From Rhyacichthys aspro (taxonomy: Eukaryota; Chordata; Actinopteri; Gobiiformes; Rhyacichthyidae), in the NCBI GenBank assembly GCA_036850595.1, contig CM072163.1, positions 944,604-1,008,603 on the forward strand: DNA of 64,000 bases, written 5' to 3'. Numbering within the stretch: position 1 is the stretch's first letter; each line of letters opens with the position of its first letter. Shown here in pieces: positions 10,916 to 23,004 of this stretch. Made by a program: the position numbers and the translations under genes. The notes under the pieces were generated by a model that ran no database searches, was not told where the DNA came from, and saw only the letters and a program-made list of their open reading frames with translations.

Positions 10916-12969
10916 TCCTCTATAAATAAATAAATGAGTAATTAAATGTGTAAAATGCAATGGCAGCTGAAACTGAAAGTGCAAAATAAATCACTGATAA
11001 TCTACACGTCTCTGAGATCTGCGTCTGCTTCAGAAATCTTAATGACTCACATCTGCAAAACAAAAACCCGTGACGGCAGTGATTCCAGCGTCAGTCAGAG
11101 CTCACCTGATTAAAGTGAGTCTCCCGCTGAGTCTCCCGGCGACTGATGATGTCACTGACGGCGGGGGGCTGTGATTGGCCGCCGGGAGGGGGTCTCTGGT
11201 TTAAGGGCCATTAAAGAGGGCCTCTTCAGTGGGATCAGGACGAAATGTGAGCCTCGAGATGAGAAAGAAAACGACCGCACTGACGTCAACGCCACTAGAA
11301 ACATAAAAATACACCCCAAAATTAAAATAATAACAGCAGAGTGAGCTTTTACCGCAAAAGCAATGGATCAGCTCCTCACACATGTATCAAGAACAAAACT
11401 TTTGACATTCTAAAGTACACAGAAGTTCAAATAATGTGTTATTAGGTGCAAAATAATAAATATAATTGCTAAAAATGTACCAAAAAAAATGTTATGTTGC
11501 AATATAATCATCAAATTATGTAAAAACTAAACATTTACACTGATTTTGAAGGTGATTTTGATCTGGAGCTGCCTTTATCAAGATGTTCCTTCAAATATTT
11601 GTGATTTTTCTATTGTTATATTTTGTCTCTTATGGGACCTGTCGACTAATAACTGTGTGTCGGCTGCTTTGAAATATGACTGGCATGTTGTTCCAAATAA
11701 AAGTGGCACTACTCTCTTTTCTTTTTCTGTCCCTGTCTCAGACTCCACTCTCCTCCAAAAGCAGAATAGAAACCAATTTTCGTGAATATAAATTTGTTCA
11801 GCGCTCGTAAATGTGTCTGTATCTTGTCCATTTGTTTTGACAAAAAGTTCAATTGTTCAGTAAAATGTAAAAAATGTTTAACATGTTGTAAATTAGTTTC
11901 GCACTTCCAGCACAAACAAACATGGCCGCCGAGAAGGATTTCGGTTTCTGGGTTTATTTCTGCGTTGTGAGCAGGTCTCTAAGGGATTCGCTCATGTGTC
12001 TTGTGTTTTATCTTTTGTCCGTTTGACCAATGACAGAGCAGGGACGTCATAAACAATAAAAGTTATTTTTAGTTTAGTGTTTTCAACAGAGAAAAAGTTT
12101 AGGATTTGAAAATAGACAATAAACACCACAGAATCCGTTTGTTTTTACTGCAGTTTCTGGGGAATCCTTTTTTTGCTGCAATACCTCGAGTGGCCACTAA
12201 TCAAATATACGGCAGCAGAGTGGACCTTATCCAGATCTTAAAATAAAATCAAAGAAAAGAAGGTTCACCGACAACAAACAGAGAACACTCACTCGGTTTT
12301 ACTCCAACTCTTTCGTCCTGAACTCTTTAAAACAGCTGCAGTTCGACTCTGTTTTCACTGTGACCTCTGACCTCCGTGTGCCGTAAATCATGACTCAGCA
12401 GGTTTTTTTTGTTTTTTTTTTCAGGTCACACGACTGAGAGCGGCGCTGACTCACTCTTTAACGACCCACGATGCATCAGTGCAGCTGTCAGTCAGAGCCA
12501 GGATCATGTGACGGTCATGTGACCTGACACAGACGCCGCCAGAAACACCACACTCGGCGTTTTCTGTTTTTACTCCTCGGATCCGGCTCGAGATTAAACG
12601 AAAAGAAACGTGATAAAACCAGGTTGAAACTGAAAATACGTCAAACGGAGCTGGAAGATGATGTCTCTTTAAATAAACGGTTAAATCCAGGTGAAGCGGG
12701 TCCTGATGGAGGCGGTGTAACTGAAACGAGGGTAAATAAACAGGTCTGAGGCGTTTGTTTGTGTCATGTGACCCACTCAGCCTCAGCACTGGAACCCTCT
12801 CAGAAAACACTGACAAGACATTTACCCAGAATGCACTGCAACGGAGCTGATGCCACAGAGACAGGGATGAAGACTGACAACCCGTATCCGTGGAAACCAG
12901 GGCCCTGCTCCACGAAGAACCTTCCCAGGTCTCTGTTTAGACCCAAAACAAACCCTAATAAAACCTAAC
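10916..12969. other. No gene seen apart from the CpG-rich block
   Basis: 12450-12800 has moderate CpG and three CATGTGAC words (near 12505, 12515 and 12765). No exon was recognised. Confidence 0.4.
11100..11290. promoter_or_regulatory. CpG-rich promoter-like block without an assigned gene
   Basis: It contains an inverted CCAAT box (GTGATTGGCCGCC, 11171-11183), G-rich GC-box-like runs, CTCCCGGCG mirrored by CGCCGGGAG, and a perfect CRE TGACGTCA (11281-11288). It stands out from AT-rich flanks. No coding exon was recognised on either side. Confidence 0.35.
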
Positions 12970-13590
12970 AAAACTGGTTTAGACCTGGATTAGTCCTGTT
13001 TAGACCTGGTTTAGACCTGGTTTAGTCCTGGTTTAGTCCTGGTTTAGACCTGGTTTAGTCCTGGTTTAGGCCTGGTTTAGACCTGGTTTATACCTGGTTT
13101 AGACCTGGTTTATACCTGGTTTAGACCTGGTTTAGTCCTGGTTTAGACCTGGTTTAGTCCTGGTTTAAACCTGGTTTAGTCCTGGTTTAGACCTGGTTTA
13201 GTCCTGGTTTAGGCCTGGTTTAGTCCTGTTTAGACCTGGTTTAGACCTGGTTTAGACCTGGTTTAGTCCTGGTTTAGACCTGGTTTAGTCCTGGTTTAGT
13301 CCTGGTTTAGACCTGGTTTAGTCCTGGTTTAGTCCTGGTTTAGTCCTGGTTTAGACCTGGTTTAGACCTGGTTTAGTCCTGGTTTAGACCTGGTTTAGTC
13401 CTGGTTTAGTCCTGGTTTAGACCTGGTTTAGTCCTGGTTTAGTCCTGGTTTAGTCCTGGTTTAGTCCTGGTTTAGTCCTGGTTTAGACCTGGTTTAGTCC
13501 TGGTTTAGTCTTGGTTTAGTCCTGGTTTAGACCTGGTTTAGTCCTGGTTTAGTCTTGGTTTAGTCCTGGTTTAGACCTGTTTAAAGTCTA
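12970..13590 (+). repeat. 11-bp minisatellite (GGTTTAGACCT / GGTTTAGTCCT)
   Basis: About 55 units show the same two-state variation as the arrays at 1 and 5.3 kb. Confidence 0.93.
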
Positions 13591-14024
13591 GTGTGGACTC
13601 ATTTCAAGAATCAGCCCCAGGTTTAACCCACATTCTCTAAACCTGTTGGAGTGTTTTACGACACACAGGAAGTCGGCCATTTTGAATCAAAGTTGTTGGA
13701 TTGGTCCATTTTTAGTGACGACTTCTCTTTGTATTTTATTTCTTTGTATTTTGAGCGTTAACTCAAACACAGGTTGATTTTTCTGAGCATTAGAACAAAC
13801 CAGTACAGTTTCACGTTTCAGTGTTGATACTGTACTGTAGCGCCACCCACTGGTGACAACATTTGGCATTTTTTCATTGTTTACATTCAGTTTAGTGCAG
13901 AAAGTGGAATCTGGATTAGGCAAAAATTACTGCTAAATATAACGGGATAAGGTTATGGAACATAGACAGGCTCCAGTTAAATAAATAAATACATAAATAA
14001 TGGGAGACACATATGAAACACTCT

Positions 14025-15385
14025 AGTCCCAGTCTAGTCCTGGTCTAGTCCTGGTTTAACCCTAGTCCTGGTCTAGTCCCGGTCTAGTCCTGGTTTAACC
14101 ACAGTCCTGGTCTAGTCCTGTTCTAGTCCCAGCCTAGTCCTGGTTTAACCACAGTCCTGGTCTAGTCCCGGCCTAGTCCTGGTTTAACCCCAGTCCTGGT
14201 CTAGTCCCGGCCTAGTCCCAGTCTAGTCCTGGTTTAACCACAGTCCTGGTCTAGTCCCGGCCTAGTCCTGGTTTAACCCCAGTCCTGGTCTAGTCCCGGT
14301 CTAGTCCCAGTCTAGTCCCAGTCTAGTCCTGGTTTAACCACAGTCCTGGTCTAGTCCCGGTCTAGTCCCAGTCTAGTCCTGGTTTAACCACAGTCCTGGT
14401 CTAGTCCTGCTCTAGTCCCGGTCTAGTCCCGGTCCAGTCCCGGTCCAGTCCCAGTCTAGTCCTGCTCTAGTCCCGGTCTAGTCCCAGTCCAGTCCCGGTC
14501 CAGTCCCGGTCCAGTCCCGGTCTAGTCCTGCTCTAGTCCCGGTCCAGTCCCGGTCTAGTCCTGCTCTAGTCCCGGTCCAGTCCCGATCCAGTCCCGGTCC
14601 AGTCCCGGTCTAGTCCTGCTCTAGTCCCGGTCTAGTCCCGCTCTAGTCCCGGTCTAGTCCTGGTCTGGTCCTGCTCTAGTCCCAGTCTAGTCCCGGTCCA
14701 GTCCCGGTCTAGTCCTGCTCTAGTCCCGGTCCAGTCCTGGTCTAGCCCCAGTCTAGTCCCGGTCTAGTTCTGGTCTAGTCCTGCTCTAGTCCCGGTCCAG
14801 TCCCGGTCTAGTTCTGGTCTAGTCCTGCTCTAGTCCCGGTCCAGTCCCGGTCCAGTCCCGGTCTAGTTCTGGTCTAGTCCTGCTCTAGTCCCAGTCTAGT
14901 CCCGGTCTAGTTCTGGTCTAGTCCTGCTCTAGTCCCGGTCCAGTCCCGGTCCAGTCCCGGTCTAGTCCCGGTCTAGTCCCGGTCTAGTCCCGGTCCAGTC
15001 CCGGTCCAGTCCCGGTCTAGTTCTGGTCCAGTCCTGCTCTAGTCCCAGTCTAGTCCCGGTCTAGTTCTGGTCTAGTCCCGGTCCAGTCCCGGTCTAGTTC
15101 TGCTCTAGTCCCGGTCCAGTCCCGGTCTAGTCCTGCTCTAGTCCCGGTCCAGTCCCGGTCTAGTCCTGCTCTAGCCCCGGTCTAGTCCTGGTCTGGTCCC
15201 GGTCTAGTCCCGGTCTAGTTCTGGTCTAGTCCCGGTCCAGTCCCGGTCTAGTTCTGCTCTAGTCCCGGTCCAGTCCCGGTCTAGTCCTGCTCTAGCCCCG
15301 GTCTAGTCCTGGTCTGGTCCCGGTCTAGTCCCGGTCTAGTCCCAGTCTAGTCCCGGTCTAGCCCCGGTCTAGTCCTGGTCTTGGT
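14025..15385 (+). repeat. 11-bp minisatellite, GC-richer variant (CTAGTCCCGGT)
   Basis: About 120 units of CTAGTCCCGGT, CCAGTCCCGGT and CTAGTCCTGCT are present. It starts with a higher-order pattern that includes GTTTAACCACAGTCCTG. It is the longest array on this theme in the window. Confidence 0.93.
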
Positions 15386-16299
15386 GAGGATTATGTGAGT
15401 ATTATATAAAGGGACAGATGCTGCTGTGGATCGGGTCTTGATCTTATAGGCTTTATTTCCCACAATGCACCTCTCTGTGGGGCACAATCAGAGATGACAT
15501 CATCCGGAGTTAACGTGACTCCGTCGAGGCACGAGTCTGCGGCCTCACCTCGGGGTCAGAGGTCATGGGGGAGGGGCTTATCACGGCTCATTTACATACA
15601 GCTGTATTCATCTGTTCATAACACAAACAAAATGAGGAAGAAAACAAAAAATGAATGAAACTGAACTCATTTAAATCCATTTGAAGCTGAAAGTGGTTTG
15701 AGTTTCACCCGAGCCTCGTTTGTTTCTGGTTTTTACGTCAAACACAGCCTCAGTTGAACTCTTCACAGATATTTTAATTAAAAGTCCTCCTCCGTGAATC
15801 AGAGGTGAGTTAAAGTGACGTCTGCTGCAGGTTTTTTTAGCGCTTCGTCAACTCTGTGAAAATATATGTGATGTTTCGAACTATTCTCATCTTAACATTC
15901 AGTTTAGTTTTATATAGGTTTTGTTTGTCTGAGGTTTAATCCTATTTCATTTCAGGTTTCATCAGGATAAACTAGGGTTACATTTGCATAAAGACTAAAA
16001 AACCTGGTATTTACAGCGACGTAAACCTGATAAATCTGTCTCGTTATCAGGACGGTCCCATCAAACTGTCTCAGAGAAGCCTGTCTTCAGCCTGGATTCT
16101 AGCTGCATTCGTGTAAACTCAGGAGTCGAGGCTAAACCTGTTCCACAAAGACTAGTCTGGGTTCAGATCCAGACTAACTCAGGTCAGGACTGAAGGATCA
16201 GAGCTGCACTTTTAAATATGTTTGGATAAAGTGAAAAGTATTACTGTAAAATGAGCTGCAGATATCCAAATAAATCTTTCGATTAGTTTTATGGAATAG

Positions 16300-16482
16300 C
16301 CTAGTTTAGTCTGGTCCTGGTGCAGACCTGGTCCTGGTGCAGACCTGGTCCTGGTCCAGACCTGGTCCTGGTGCAGACCTGGTCCAGACCTGGTCTTGGT
16401 CCAGACCTGGTCCTGGTGCAGACCTGGTCCTGGTCCAGACCTGGTCCTGGGGCAGACCTGGTCCTGGTCCAGACCTGGTAAT
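16300..16482 (+). repeat. 17-bp minisatellite (GACCTGGTCCTGGTGCA)
   Basis: About ten copies show GGTGCA/GGTCCA variation. Open frames on both strands across it are by-products. Confidence 0.9.
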
Positions 16483-16759
16483 GGTTTATCACATTAACTT
16501 TACTAAGAAGAAAGACCAGAAGTAAAACATTTATCTTTATCTGAAAAACAATGATCTACAAAAAGGGACAAAGTTTGTTTAAATATTTAATGCCACAGTC
16601 TTTTTTTTTTGTCTGGTACTTATTTTTCTCACAGTGTTTGTTTCTGTAAATGATTTAATCAGAGACAAACTGATCCAGTCTGGTCCACTCTGACCCTTGA
16701 TTGAGTTTAATCTAGTTTTTGTTCTTATTTACTCTTTATTTTTTACTTGTTTCATCCTG

Positions 16760-16940
16760 AACTAGACCTAAACTAAACTGAGACTTAATCCAGACTAAAC
16801 CAGGACTAAATTAGGACTAAACTAGGTCTAAATCAAAACTAAACCAGGACTAAACCAGAACTAAACTAGGTCTAAATCAAAACTAAACCAGGACCAAACT
16901 CTAACTTAACTCAAACTAAAACCAGACTAAAGCAGGTCCT
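16760..16940 (-). repeat. Degenerate 11-bp minisatellite
   Basis: AACCAGGACTAAA, AACTAGGTCTAAA and ATCAAAACTAAA units are present, more diverged than in the other arrays. Confidence 0.75.
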
Positions 16941-18099
16941 TGTTTCTCAGAATCACATTCATGACAGAATGAGAGTGAACTGCATTAATAAAGACCCCAT
17001 GTGGCATTCAAAGAGCCTCAGAAATACGGCATCTGTGGGAATTAAATAAAATAAATATTTCAAAATCAGCGCTGTTACTGCTTCACTTCAGTTTTAGTTA
17101 AATCTACATTTGTCTTTTAATTAAAACATCTCTTTGGGGCTTTTTACGTTTGAATAGATTGTGTTAATATTTAAAAGCCTCTGGAGCCGAGCGAGGAAGC
17201 ACTAAAGCTCTTGATTAAAACTAAATTAGGGCTGAATTTAGCTCCTCAGTAATTAAACTGGAGCTGACATTTGGGAAAAACAGCTGCATTAACGACGGCT
17301 GGTGTTTTAGACGAGCCTTTCAAAATGTGTTTCCACAGATTCAGTAATATTTTCAGATAATAACAAAAAACAAAGCTCCTATTACGTTTAAAGATGAACA
17401 CAATGAGCTTCACACTTTTGTGATTTAGAGGCATATTTACAAAATTGCGCAGGGTTTGGGGCTGAACTGACTGTAAAGCTGAGAAAAAAACCTGACACTG
17501 TTGCTTTAAATAAAAGTGAGAGCACCGTGAGCTCAGGAACAGGATCACGGATGTTTACGCAGCATGTGTTCAGCGGAGAACTGAGGTTTACTTCAGTGAG
17601 TCGAGTCATTCTACGTCATTTATGCTCCTCATTTATTTAAACCTGCTCATTGAACCTGCAGCGGGACGAGGGAGGGACAATAGAATCCGTCAAGATGTTC
17701 TTTCTCTGACAAAACCGTAGAGCAGGGGTCATCCACTAAACTGACATTCAAACTTAAATATGTAGTTGAAGAAATAAACAAAAACCTACCTTTGTCTTTT
17801 CTTATTATTGTATTTGATTTAGTGAAAAATCTGTGGAAAAATTAAAGAAAGAGAACAACCAATTTGTCCTCGTTATTAAATGTAGACAGAATAAGTCACA
17901 AACGACACTTCAGTTAAAATAACAAAGACATACAGTTGTTGTGTGGTCGACTTTAAAGAGTTTTTAACAGAGTTCAGGAGGACTTTGGGACTTTTGTGCG
18001 ACTTTAAAGAAGGACATTACTGAAATAAGGACTTGTGTTTGCGTCTGGTGAACACAGTAAGAGCTTTAAGACCTTATGTAAACTTGAATAAACTAAATT

Positions 18100-18310
18100 A
18101 AACCTGTTCCATAAAGACCAGAGTGGACTAGACCTGAACTAAACCTGTTCCATAAAGACCAGAGTGGACTAGACCTGAACTAAACCTGTTCCATAAAGAC
18201 CAGAGTGGACTAGACCCGGACTAAACCTGTTCCATAAAGACCAGAGTGGACTAGACCTGAACTAAACCTGTTCCATAAAGACCAGAGTGGACTAGACCCG
18301 GACTAAACCT
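18100..18310 (+). repeat. 41-bp minisatellite
   Basis: Five copies of a 41-bp unit start with AAACCTGTTCCATAAAGACC and contain GAGTGGACTAGACC. A lone diverged copy lies near 16133-16165. Confidence 0.9.
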
Positions 18311-19584
18311 GAACAGAAATCCCAGGTAAAGCTCTCGGGTTCGTTTGGGGTCATATGTAAACTCAGACCTGGTTCACGTTTCCATGGCGACAACCTCACC
18401 TGACGACAGATGCACCTGTGTTCAAAAGACTTCTGAGTCAACAGGGCTTTGATTCTGGAGATTAAAGCTGTCTGGATGAGGACCTGTTTGAAGACAGCTG
18501 CAGACACCCAAACAACACAGTGATCAGAAAATAAACGTCTAGGCCTCGTTTTATCAGACAAAGTTCTCGAGGTCGATCTCTGCTGCTCTCATGTCTGACC
18601 CTCGGCTCTGGATCAAGTCTTACAAACATCTGAAGACTTTTGATGAAGCATTGAACTGTCCCAATGCACTTCTACTTTAGAGAAATGTAGAACTGGGCCT
18701 AAACTAAACAGAAAATGTGTAATACTTTCATCGATCCACTTCAAAAGCAGGTTGAACGAGTCTATATCAGGTTTAAACAAGCTCCAGCTCCAGCAGCAGG
18801 TCTTTTATTAACGTCCCTCTAAAGGTTAACTCCAGAGTTAGAGTCAAGAGTCGGTTCAGAAACAACACACGGAGCTAAACATTTCATACGAGTGTCCTTC
18901 TTAAGTGTGGATGGAACTTAAAGTGTGCATTTCCGTGGTTACGGCCTCGTTTATGTGACGAGCTGTAGATCCAGACGACGAAGACTCTGAGACTGAGAGG
19001 GTCTGTCTCTGAGGTGGATTAAACCGAGGGGTCGGGGTCCTGGTTTAATCCAGACTCACTCCTGGTCTTTAGTCCTGGTTTGGTTCTGGTTCAGTCTCAC
19101 TTTGGCTCAGGTTTGGTTTAAATCTGGTCATGTCTTGTTTGATTTGGGTTTATCTTAATTAAATCTTGGATCAGTGATGGTTTAGTCCTGGTTTAGTCCT
19201 GGTTTAGTCCTGGTGTAGTCCTGGTTTAGACCTGGTTTAGACCTGGTTTAGACCTGGTTTAGACCTGTTTTAGTCCTGTTTTAGTCCTGGTTTGGTCAGA
19301 TGCAGGGTTTACTGGGTTTAAACCTATAGAGAGCAGTTATCTGTGTGTGGATTAGGATTATCTCAGACAGATACAGTGGGATTAACAGAGTGTAACGAGT
19401 CAGATCTGAGCCAAACATGAACATGATATTGTTCCACCACACGCTGGAGCTGATTTAGTTTAGGTTCAGTCTCAGATTTATTCTTCAATCCTTTCTGTGG
19501 AGTTTGCTCTGGTTTCTCTGCCTCTAGAACAGGTCAAATATGTCCTTTAAGAGGCCAGGACTCCATTTGTGGGACTTTGCTGGT
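18311..19584. other. No gene seen
   Basis: Unique-looking sequence apart from the 11-bp array at 19.04-19.30 kb. Confidence 0.35.
19040..19295 (+). repeat. 11-bp minisatellite, irregular
   Basis: GGTTTAGTCCT and GGTTTAGACCT units are clear from 19178 to 19290 and degenerate before that. Confidence 0.82.
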
Positions 19585-20132
19585 TAAAAAAATGTCAAAA
19601 AACAATCATTTGTAATAACAGTCTTTCTGATCCATCTACTGTTTATTGTAAGGGATTGTAATAGATGAGAACCTCTATTCAGGAACAGAAAACCTTGGAC
19701 AATCACATGCTCCAAAAAGGAGCGCTCCCATTGGTCGACACTTGTCACATGACGTTCCAGGAAGTTTAATAGCTGCAGATAAAGTGTATTTTCAGCTGAA
19801 TATGTCTTTTAACAGAGAAACAGCTGAAAAAAGAAAAGCATCAACAGAGAAAAGGGAGACAACGTAAAACACAGATAAATACTGTCAATTCAATCACGTA
19901 ATGTTTAACGAGGAGGAGATAATTGTCGTCCTGACGCTGAAGTCACAGCTAAGCTAACGCTAAACTCTAAACTTCAGTTTGGTCAAATGGATTAGTATTT
20001 TGGAGGAAAAACTGGTCTGGTTTTATTTTTTAATAAAAGAGAAGCAGGAGAGGTCCCTAGACTGATTTTGGAGGAGAGTGGAGTCTGAGACAGGGACAAA
20101 AAAAGAAAAGAGTGGAGCTTCAAGTCATAGTT
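19585..20132 (+). mobile_element. Dispersed ~0.5-kb repeat, copy A (subfamily 1)
   Basis: This is one of eight copies of an unclassified repeat with the core GGAGCGCTCCCATTGGTCG (core 19719-19741). Subfamily 1 has CTGATCCATCTA and CACATGCTCCAAAAAGG left of the core and CACATGACGTTCCAGG right of it. It is about 550 bp here, the longest subfamily-1 copy. No terminal inverted repeat, poly-A or coding capacity was seen, so it may be a non-autonomous DNA element or a solo LTR. Confidence 0.75.
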
Positions 20133-20279
20133 TGTTTTTGCGTCTGAAACTATGTGAAAGTTTATCAAATCAGGTCCTGGTTTAGTTCTGCAGGAAAAGT
20201 TAAGATGATAACACATTGATAAAGTGTTTTTGAAAATCTTCCAAACAGATTTTATTTAGACTTGATGTATTTGTGGATC

Positions 20280-22100
20280 TAAATAATAATAATAATAATA
20301 ATAATACATTTTATTTATAATGCGCCTTTCTAGACACTCAAGGTCGCCTTACAACATACATAAAAACACAATAGGACATATAATCATTAAAAACGCTCAA
20401 AAACAATTAAGAACAACATTAAAAACCACTATAGAATACATAAACAGGTCAGTGCAGTTATGGTGAGAGTGAGTAGGCTAGTCTGAACAGATGAGTTTTG
20501 AGTTTGGTCATGAAGTGTGGGAGTGAGTCTGTGTTGCGGAGGTCAGGGGAGAGAGTTCCAGAGCTGGGGAGCAGAGCGGCTGAAGGCTCTACACCCCATG
20601 GTGACGAGACGGGCAGGAGGGACTGAGAGCTGTAGAGAGGAGGAGGAGCGGAGGGAGCGGGCGGGTGTGGAGATGTGGAGGAGCTCAGAGAGATATGGAG
20701 GGGCGAGGTTGTGGATGGATTTGAATGTTAGGAGCAGTATTTTATAGTTGATGCGGTATGTAATGGGGAGCCAGTGGAGCTGTTGCAGGACGGGTGTGAT
20801 ATGATTGGTGGAGGGGGTCCGTGTGATGATGCGGGCGGCTGAGTTCTGGACCAGTTGAAGTTTATGGAGCGTTTTTTGAGGGAGACCAAACAGAAGAGAG
20901 TTACAGTAATCCAGGCGGGAGGTGACGAGGCTGTGCACAAGGACGGCAGTAGAGGGCGGGGTGAGGGAGGGGCGCAGTCGGTGGATGTTTCGGAGATGGA
21001 AGTAGGCAGAGCGGGTGACATTGTTGATGTGGGAAGTGAAGGAGAGTGTGCTGTCGAGGATGACACCCAGACTCTTTACCTGTGGGGAGGGGGGTGATGG
21101 CAGAGTTTTCAAATGGAATGGAGAAGTTAGTGATTTTATTAAGGGTGGATTTGGTGCCGATTAGGAGCAGTTCAGTTTTACTGCTGTTTAATTTAAGGAA
21201 GTTTGTGGTGAACCAGGGTTTTATTTCACAGAGGCAATTTATCAGGGAAGAGGGTGGGAGTATGGAATTTGGTTTGCTTGAAAGGTAGAGCTGGGTGTCA
21301 TCCGCGTAGCAGTGAAAGTGAATGTTATGTTTTTGGAAGATGTGACCGAGGGGGAGCAGGTAGATAATGAACAGCAGGGGCCCCAGTACTGAGCCCTGGG
21401 GCACACCTGTGGTGACAGGGACAGGGTGGGAGGTGAAGGATTTGAGCTGGATGAACTGAGTGCGGTCTGAGAGGTAGGAGTGGAACCAAGTGAGGGCTGT
21501 GTCTGTGATGCCAATGGAGGAGAGTCTGTGGAGAAGGATGGAGTGTGAGATGGTGTCAAAAGCCGCAGTCAGATCGAGCAGGAGGAGGATGGAGAGTGAA
21601 CCGGAGTCAGCGGAGAGGAGAAGGTCATTTGTTATTTTAATGAGGGCAGTTTCGGTGCTATGGAGGGGACGGAAGCCAGACTGGAATTGTTCATAAAGAT
21701 TGTTACAAGATAAGTGGGTATGAAGTTGAGCGGCAACAGTTTTTTCTAGAATTTTGGAAATGTAAGGAAGATTGGAGATAGGACGGAAGTTATTGAGGTC
21801 TGTGTGATCTGAGCCAGGTTTTTTGAGTATGGGTGTGACAGCGGCAGTTTTAAGAGGGGAGGGAACAGTTCCAGAGGAGAGGGAGGCGTGAATAATGTTA
21901 GTGATGAGAGGGGACAGAGATGGGAGTGTGGCTTTGACGAGGACAGTAGGGAGTGGGTCTAATTTGCAGGAGGAGGGTTTGGATTTTTGAATTAGAGTTG
22001 TAATTTGGTTGACAGAGGGAAGGGAGAATGAGGAAAATGAATGGATAGAGGTAGATGGAATAGAGACAGGTGAGCAAGGAGCAGAAGGGGTAAATGTTGC
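20280..22100 (-). mobile_element. L2-clade (LINE-2) retrotransposon, 5'-truncated, reverse transcriptase region
   Basis: On the minus strand the element reads LNNFRPISNLPYISKILEK, SGFRPLHSTETAL, LLLLDLTAAFDTI (RT motif A), GVPQGSVLGPLL, CYADDTQLYL (YADD catalytic motif C), SLGVILDSTLSF, SRLDYCNSLLFGLP, LQLVQNSAARII and HWLPITYRI. That order is typical of L2. It ends in a TTATAAATAAAATG-like tail and a short (ATT)n run at 20284-20306, the usual L2 3' end. No endonuclease part is present, so it is 5'-truncated near 22.1 kb. Frame A holds from ~22090 to ~21090 without a stop. Frame then shifts inside a C-run near 21081-21094, and again near 20545 just after LWNSL. It is therefore not functional as it stands, but it is young enough that the RT core is otherwise open. 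Confidence 0.93.
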
Positions 22101-22340
22101 CAGTTCTGCTCATCGTCCAAACTGAAGAGTGTTGTTGTGTGAGCTGTCATCACTCACTTATCCCACTCTTTTAAAGCCAAATAAACAAGTGCACATTCAA
22201 AAGTGAGATATTTGGTGTTAGAATTTAGTCAGAAACTTGTGAAACTTGGAAACAGTGTGATTCATTTGGGCCATGGTCTGTTTTTTCCTCACATTCAAAC
22301 AGCTTTCAGTCTAAAAGAGAGAGTGACAGAGAGAGAAAGA

Positions 22341-22420
22341 GGAGGCGGGGCTTGTGTGTGTCCTCGACCAATCAGCTCGCAGCAAAGAGCCACACTTAAA
22401 CGAGGCTCGGAGTAAAACGC
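22341..22420 (+). promoter_or_regulatory. Promoter-like block: GC box and CCAAT box
   Basis: GGAGGCGGGGCT (22341-22352) is a GC box of the Sp1 type. GACCAATCAG (22366-22375) is a CCAAT box in the usual orientation. CACTTAAACG near 22393 is a weak TATA-like site. Two exon-like segments with strong splice donors follow directly, so transcription to the right starting near 22420 is plausible. The nearest gene in that direction is the GPCR at 33.5 kb. Confidence 0.4.
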
Positions 22421-22519
22421 ATCAGAGCGAAGCAGATCCAGCCACGAGCTCCACATCTGTCTGAGTCCAGAGTCGAGAAACAGAACCAAATGGAGCTGGA
22501 TTTAAATTGGATTTAAAAA
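22420..22519 (+). other. Putative noncoding 5' exon 1 with 8-codon micro-ORF
   Basis: The 5' edge is a guess. The 3' edge is a consensus donor, AAAA|GTGAGT, at 22520. The only ATG (22490) opens an 8-codon ORF, MELDLNWI, ending in TAA at 22514-22516, three bases before the donor. The next segment repeats this design, which argues that the match is not chance. Confidence 0.35.
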
Positions 22520-22727
22520 GTGAGTACCATTTTCTCTCATATTTTTGGAGAGAATTTAAAAACTATAAAAGAATAGATCCATTTTATCCATCGTTTAAAG
22601 CTTGGATTTTCTGGGAAATTGAATTGAACAAAAAAGAAAAAGACGGCTGCAGTGTTTTGGATCAATAAGAAATACTAAAAGATGAAATGAAGAAATAAAT
22701 GAAGGATTCTTCTCTGTTAATTTCCAG

Positions 22728-22782
22728 GTAAAAACTTCAGAAGACGACGCAAACATGGAGCTGGTTTTAAAGAGGATTTAAA
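22728..22782 (+). other. Putative noncoding 5' exon 2 with 8-codon micro-ORF
   Basis: It is bounded by a pyrimidine-rich acceptor TTTCCAG (ending 22727) and a consensus donor AAA|GTGAGT at 22783. The only ATG (22755, A at -3 and G at +4) opens MELVLKRI, ending in TAA at 22779-22781. Sequence and layout resemble the preceding exon-like segment: ATGGAGCTG, then TTTAAA-rich sequence, a stop, then the donor. This suggests a tandem exon duplication. It could be a leader exon of the GPCR, which would make the next intron about 10.6 kb. Confidence 0.35.
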
Positions 22783-23004
22783 GTGAGTAGAGATTTTTTT
22801 ATTATTATTATTATTATTTTGGGCTCTTTTTTGTGCATAAAATCAGTTTATAAAAAGGTGACTTTATAAAAAGATCAGTGTGTTTATGTTGATGCAGAGA
22901 ACTCTAGTCTCAGATTTAACGCATCTGTGCCACGATTATCCAGCAGAGGGCGCACATACCTCTCTGTGCAGCTACACTGTCACAGGCAGCCATGTTTGTT
23001 TACA

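Larger units (their letters stand above)
15386..18099. other. No gene seen apart from small arrays
   Basis: 15430-15620 is unique-looking, with TTTCCCACAATGCA and a TCATTTACATACAGCTG stretch, and could be a noncoding element. The rest is AT-rich. Confidence 0.35.

Noticed and set aside
16301..16525. Repetitive 62-63-codon frames on both strands
   Set aside because: They are produced by the 17-bp array.
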